A stretch of DNA of 7,997 bases. Source: Thermoplasmata archaeon (GTDB lineage Archaea; Thermoplasmatota; Thermoplasmata; UBA184). The notes under the pieces are model-generated. The model did no database searches, was not told the origin of the DNA, and saw only the letters and a list, made by a program, of their open reading frames with translations. Position numbers and translations under genes: made by a program. The stretch covers positions 1-7,997 of the forward strand of contig JAKAZU010000039.1 of assembly GCA_021826525.1 (NCBI GenBank), written 5' to 3'. This document shows positions 5,296 to 7,997 of this stretch, piece by piece (positions within the stretch are counted from its first letter, which is position 1; each line of letters starts with the position of its first letter).

Positions 5296-6138
5296 GTGCC
5301 TGCCCCGTTCCTCGACCGCCTCGACCACGTCCTCTGCGAGACCAATTCGCTGGTGTCGGTGGGGCTCGATCCGGACCCGGCGCGGACGCCGTCCCCCCTG
5401 CGCCGGCAGAGCCGGATCCGCCAGCTCGATGCCTTCCTCGGCGGGATCGTCGAAGCCACGCACCCGTACGTGTCGGCGTACAAGATGCAGCTTGCCGCGT
5501 ATTGGAGCTACGGAGCGGCTGGGTTCGGCGCCTTGGAGCGCATCGCGCGAAGGATCGGGCCGAGCCGTATCAAGATCCTCGACCTGAAAGCGAACGACAT
5601 CCCGAACACCATGCGCCTGCTCGCCGACGGAGTGTTCGATGCCTTCGGGTTCGACGCGATCACCGTGACCCCGTGGCTGGGCTGGGAGAGCCTCGTTCCG
5701 GTCGCGGCCCGCCCCGATCGAGGCTACTTCGTCGTGGCCCACACCAGCAACCCCGGGTCCCGGGACTTCCAGGAGATCCGCCACGGCTCCTCGCCGCTGT
5801 GGATCGAGATCGTCCGGACCGTGGGCAAGCTCGCGCGCAAGAGCGGGAACGCCGGCGTCGTCATCGGGGCCACCGATCCTCGAGCGGTCGCGCGGGCCCG
5901 CGCCGCGCTCGGCGAGCGGGGCGCGATCCTCCTTCCCGGGGTCGGTGCGCAGCGCGGAGATCTCGCCGCGAGCATCTCGGGCGGGATCGACCGCAACGAC
6001 CGCGGGCTCCTGGCGGCGGCTTCTCGCAGCATCCTGTACGCATCCTCGAAGAGCGACTGGCGGGCGGCCGCCGGCTTGGAAGCGCGACGCCTGCGCGACG
6101 AGATCAACGATCTGCGAGCACCTCGGCGTAGAGCTTGA
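5296..6138 (+). CDS. pyrF: Orotidine 5'-phosphate decarboxylase, long (type 2) form
   Basis: PyrF converts orotidine 5'-phosphate to UMP, the last step of de novo pyrimidine synthesis, in the cytosol. The 280-residue length and several motifs fit the type 2 branch: SVGLDPDP (21-28), AYKMQ (61-65), VVAHTSNPGS (146-155), LLPGVGAQRGD (212-222) and ASRSILYAS (242-250). The catalytic array is Asp96, Lys98 and Asp101 in DLKANDIPNT. GAQRGD replaces the more usual GAQGGD at the phosphate-binding loop, and Arg244 fits the conserved SRSI phosphate-binding arginine. The DLKxxDIPNT string looks more like the short type 1 enzymes, while type 2 usually has DxKRGDIGxT. GTG 5296 is chosen for its spacing from the TATA-like box and because MPAPFLDRL starts the fold directly; an ATG at 5285 is out of frame. 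The last 35 bases overlap the end of the convergent glycosyltransferase gene. No other pyr gene is in the window. Confidence 0.9.
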   Translation: MPAPFLDRLDHVLCETNSLVSVGLDPDPARTPSPLRRQSRIRQLDAFLGGIVEATHPYVSAYKMQLAAYWSYGAAGFGALERIARRIGPSRIKILDLKANDIPNTMRLLADGVFDAFGFDAITVTPWLGWESLVPVAARPDRGYFVVAHTSNPGSRDFQEIRHGSSPLWIEIVRTVGKLARKSGNAGVVIGATDPRAVARARAALGERGAILLPGVGAQRGDLAASISGGIDRNDRGLLAAASRSILYASSKSDWRAAAGLEARRLRDEINDLRAPRRRA

Positions 6139-7237
6139 GGAGCTGGCCGGTCACGGTCTCGACGCCGTAGCGCTGCTCCGCGCGTTTGCGCGCGGCGGCA
6201 GCCATCCGAGCGCGCATCGCATCGTCGTCGAGGATCTCCCGAATGCGGGTGGCCAGATCGGAGGCGATCAGCGGTTCGGCGAGGAGGCCCTCCTTCCCCG
6301 GCTCGATCACTTCTCGGACCCCGGGCATGTCCGCCGTGACGACCGGGAGGCCCACGGCCATCGCCTCCGCCACCGCGAGCCCAAAGCCCTCGAGCCGGTT
6401 CTGGGAGGGAAAGACGAATAGATCGGCCGCGCAGAGGTACCGGGGGAGGTCGACGTCCGAGACCTCCGTCAGGAATCGCACGCGGTGCGGGACGCCGAGG
6501 CGGTAGGCGAGACGCCGGAGGTACGCGAAGCGGGGACCGCTACCGATGGCGAGGAGCACCACGTCGCGGGGCAGCTCGGCGAGCGCCCGCAGGATCACGT
6601 CCACGCCTTTGTGCGGGACGAGCCGACCGGTGAATGCGAGCACTCGCTTTCCCTCGAGCGCGAACTCGCGGCGGACGTCGGAGGAGTCGAGGCCGGGCCG
6701 GAATCGATCGAGATCGACGACCGAGGGGATGATCTCGAGGGGCCGTCCGCGCAGTACGGTGGAGGTCATCCCATAGCTGCGCGTGTGGACGATGATCCGA
6801 TCGACCCGGGCGAGCGTGCGGGTCAGAAAGATCCGCTGGAACGCCTCCGTGAGGACGCGACCCCAGGGTCCCGGGAGGTAGAGATCGCAGTGGTAGGTGA
6901 GGCAGATCGGGACCGGGCTCCGCTGCAGCGCGCGGACGGCAAAGTACGAGGTGAGCGGCGGGGGGTAGTGCAGGTGGACGATGTCCGCTTTCAGCCCCTT
7001 GAGCACGCGGCCGACCGCGGGATCGATCGGGGTGTTGAAGAGGACCGCTCGGCAGGGGGCCCGGACGATCCGGTAGCCTTCGAGGTCCTCCTGCGCGGGC
7101 AGGTCGGGATCGAAACGCGCGGTGAGCACCACCACCTCCTGGCCCTGCTGCGCGAATCCCCGTGCGAGCTGACGAACATGGGTCTCGACGCCCCCGGCGT
7201 GGGGATAGAAGAACGGAGTAACGAGGACGATGCGCAC
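6104..7237 (-). CDS. GT4-family glycosyltransferase
   Basis: This is a retaining, GT-B fold glycosyltransferase that uses a nucleotide-sugar donor, probably at the inner face of the membrane in glycolipid, exopolysaccharide or protein-glycan assembly. With GTG 7237 it has 377 residues. The N-terminal lobe has the AGGVETHV loop (14-21), DIVHLHYPPP (85-94) and TYHCDLY (114-120). The donor-binding lobe has IPSVVDLDRF (170-179), FTGRLVPHKG (202-211, with Arg205 and Lys210) and the E-x7-E motif with Glu283 and Glu291 in EGFGLAVAE, then AMAVGLPVVTADMPGVREVI. There is no signal peptide or transmembrane helix. The frame also allows GTG 7267, but that lies beside a TATA-like box and gives ten extra non-homologous residues. 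GTG 7237 has GGAG (7244-7247) six bases upstream and begins VRIVLVTPFFYP, the standard family N-terminus. The gene follows pdxS after 60 bases and overlaps the end of pyrF. Donor and acceptor cannot be told from sequence. Confidence 0.86.
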   Translation of the reverse strand: MRIVLVTPFFYPHAGGVETHVRQLARGFAQQGQEVVVLTARFDPDLPAQEDLEGYRIVRAPCRAVLFNTPIDPAVGRVLKGLKADIVHLHYPPPLTSYFAVRALQRSPVPICLTYHCDLYLPGPWGRVLTEAFQRIFLTRTLARVDRIIVHTRSYGMTSTVLRGRPLEIIPSVVDLDRFRPGLDSSDVRREFALEGKRVLAFTGRLVPHKGVDVILRALAELPRDVVLLAIGSGPRFAYLRRLAYRLGVPHRVRFLTEVSDVDLPRYLCAADLFVFPSQNRLEGFGLAVAEAMAVGLPVVTADMPGVREVIEPGKEGLLAEPLIASDLATRIREILDDDAMRARMAAAARKRAEQRYGVETVTGQLLKLYAEVLADR

Positions 7238-7243
7238 GGGCGG

Positions 7244-7247
7244 CTCC
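7244..7247 (-). promoter_or_regulatory. Ribosome binding site deciding the glycosyltransferase start
   Basis: GGAG on the minus strand is separated by six bases from GTG 7237. No similar motif precedes GTG 7267, so the shorter protein is favoured. Confidence 0.4.
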
Positions 7248-7268
7248 GGTAGAGCATCGGAGGCCACT

Positions 7269-7276
7269 TAGGTAAA
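7269..7276 (-). promoter_or_regulatory. Possible TATA-like box before the glycosyltransferase
   Basis: TTTACCTA on the minus strand lies in the gap after the pdxS stop and would start transcription near 7246, about ten bases before GTG 7237. It is only a partial match, so the gene may also be read through from pdxS. Confidence 0.3.
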
Positions 7277-7297
7277 GGGCGCGGTCGAATGGACCGG

Positions 7298-7997
7298 CTA
7301 GGCCTCGGTGACACCGGGGCGCCGGGGCGCGGCCGGTTGCGACTCGCGCACTTGGAGCATCTCGGAGTCCGGCACGCCCGCGAGATCGAGGCCCTTCATC
7401 GGTTCCCCGAGCCCTTCCGAGACGCGGGCGAGCACCTCGGGCTGATCGAAGTGCAGCGAGGCCTCTACCACCGCGCGCGCGACCTTCTCCGGGTGCTGGG
7501 ACTTGAAGATCCCGCTCCCCACGAAGATCCCGTCGACCCCGAGGAGCCGACAGAGGGCGGCATCTGCCGGAGTCGCGATCCCTCCGGCGGCGAAGTTGAC
7601 GACGGGCAGGCGTCCGAGCGCGCGGACCTCTTCCACGGTCGAGGGCAGCACCCGGGCCTTCCGGGCCCAGAGCGCGGCGTTCTTCTTGGTCATCTTGCGG
7701 ACGAGGGCGATCTCCGAGCTGATCTGGTGAATGTGGCGGACGGCCTCGATCACGTTGCCCGTTCCGGCCTCGCCTTTCGTGCGGATCATCGCCGCGCCCT
7801 CGTCGATGCGGCGAAGCGCTTCCCCAAGGTTTCGGGCGCCGCAGACGAACGGTACCTGGAACGCCTTCTTGTCGACGTGGTAGAAGGGATCGGCCGGCGT
7901 GAGGACCTCGGACTCGTCCACCATGTCGACTCCGAGCGATTCCAGGATCCGGGCCTCGGAGGTGTGACCGATGCGGCACTTGGCCATCACGGGAATC
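7298..7997 (-). CDS. pdxS: PdxS, pyridoxal 5'-phosphate synthase lyase subunit (partial)
   Basis: PdxS condenses ribose 5-phosphate, glyceraldehyde 3-phosphate and ammonia into PLP. The ammonia comes from the glutaminase PdxT, which is not in this window. The gene runs off the right edge: about 233 residues are present, and roughly 75 N-terminal residues are missing by comparison with the 294-residue Bacillus subtilis enzyme. The visible part starts at [11 protein letters not shown], whose Lys corresponds to the Schiff-base Lys81; the next residue is Cys where Bacillus has Ala. Then follow [34 protein letters not shown] (Lys matching the second catalytic Lys149), [17 protein letters not shown] and [11 protein letters not shown], all near-invariant family blocks. 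The C-terminus ends in a Pro/Arg-rich stretch, [12 protein letters not shown], in place of the short QERGW-type end. It is on the same strand as the glycosyltransferase but not functionally linked in any obvious way. Confidence 0.93.
   Translation of the reverse strand, partial: IPVMAKCRIGHTSEARILESLGVDMVDESEVLTPADPFYHVDKKAFQVPFVCGARNLGEALRRIDEGAAMIRTKGEAGTGNVIEAVRHIHQISSEIALVRKMTKKNAALWARKARVLPSTVEEVRALGRLPVVNFAAGGIATPADAALCRLLGVDGIFVGSGIFKSQHPEKVARAVVEASLHFDQPEVLARVSEGLGEPMKGLDLAGVPDSEMLQVRESQPAAPRRPGVTEA

Noticed and set aside
6540..7979. A 479-codon minus-strand frame spanning pdxS and the glycosyltransferase
   Set aside because: It runs out of frame through two clearly identified genes and gives an Arg/Pro/Gly-rich product, typical of an off-frame reading.
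1..7997. CRISPR array, insertion sequence, phage or defence genes
   Set aside because: No spaced direct repeats, transposase, integrase, nuclease or toxin-antitoxin signatures are visible; all main genes are core metabolic, replication or surface functions.

Overview
The window reads as chromosomal DNA from a high-GC archaeon, most likely a euryarchaeon and perhaps of the Thermoplasmatota. The archaeal call rests on four things. There is a replication protein A (RPA) operon in which a zinc-finger OB-fold subunit is followed by its COG3390 partner. There is a COG1340 coiled-coil protein of the archaeal type. There is a membrane-anchored, sequon-rich FKBP prolyl isomerase. Several starts have TATA-like boxes at about -25 to -30 and very short leaders. 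The proteins are rich in arginine and not unusually acidic, which argues against haloarchaea. The phylum is inferred, not shown.

Layout, left to right: larB (plus, 34-819), a nickel-pincer cofactor enzyme; a 189-base interval with a possible 45-codon ORF; a COG1340 coiled-coil protein (plus, 1009-1914). Convergent to it is the FKBP (minus, 1950-2927), preceded by a 143-base region with a strong TATA box and a possible 16-codon leader ORF. Next comes the two-gene RPA operon (minus, 4016-5176 then 3071-4012). A compact divergent promoter region separates it from pyrF (plus, 5296-6138). The 3' end of pyrF overlaps that of a GT4 glycosyltransferase (minus, 6104-7237). The window closes with pdxS (minus, 7298 to beyond the right edge), missing its N-terminal part.

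Most genes are housekeeping: single-stranded DNA binding (RPA), UMP synthesis (pyrF), pyridoxal phosphate synthesis (pdxS), cofactor assembly (larB), protein folding outside the membrane (FKBP) and glycan assembly (GT4). Apart from the RPA pair there is no clear shared pathway. The short or overlapping gaps are typical of a compact genome.

I found no mobile element, CRISPR array, RNA gene or phage gene, and no gene-free stretch over 300 bases. I do not see a convincing undescribed system. The points most worth a second look are the FKBP with a very large insertion and its unusual leader, the ODCase with mixed active-site signatures, the candidate small protein after larB, and several start codons that promoter position decides.
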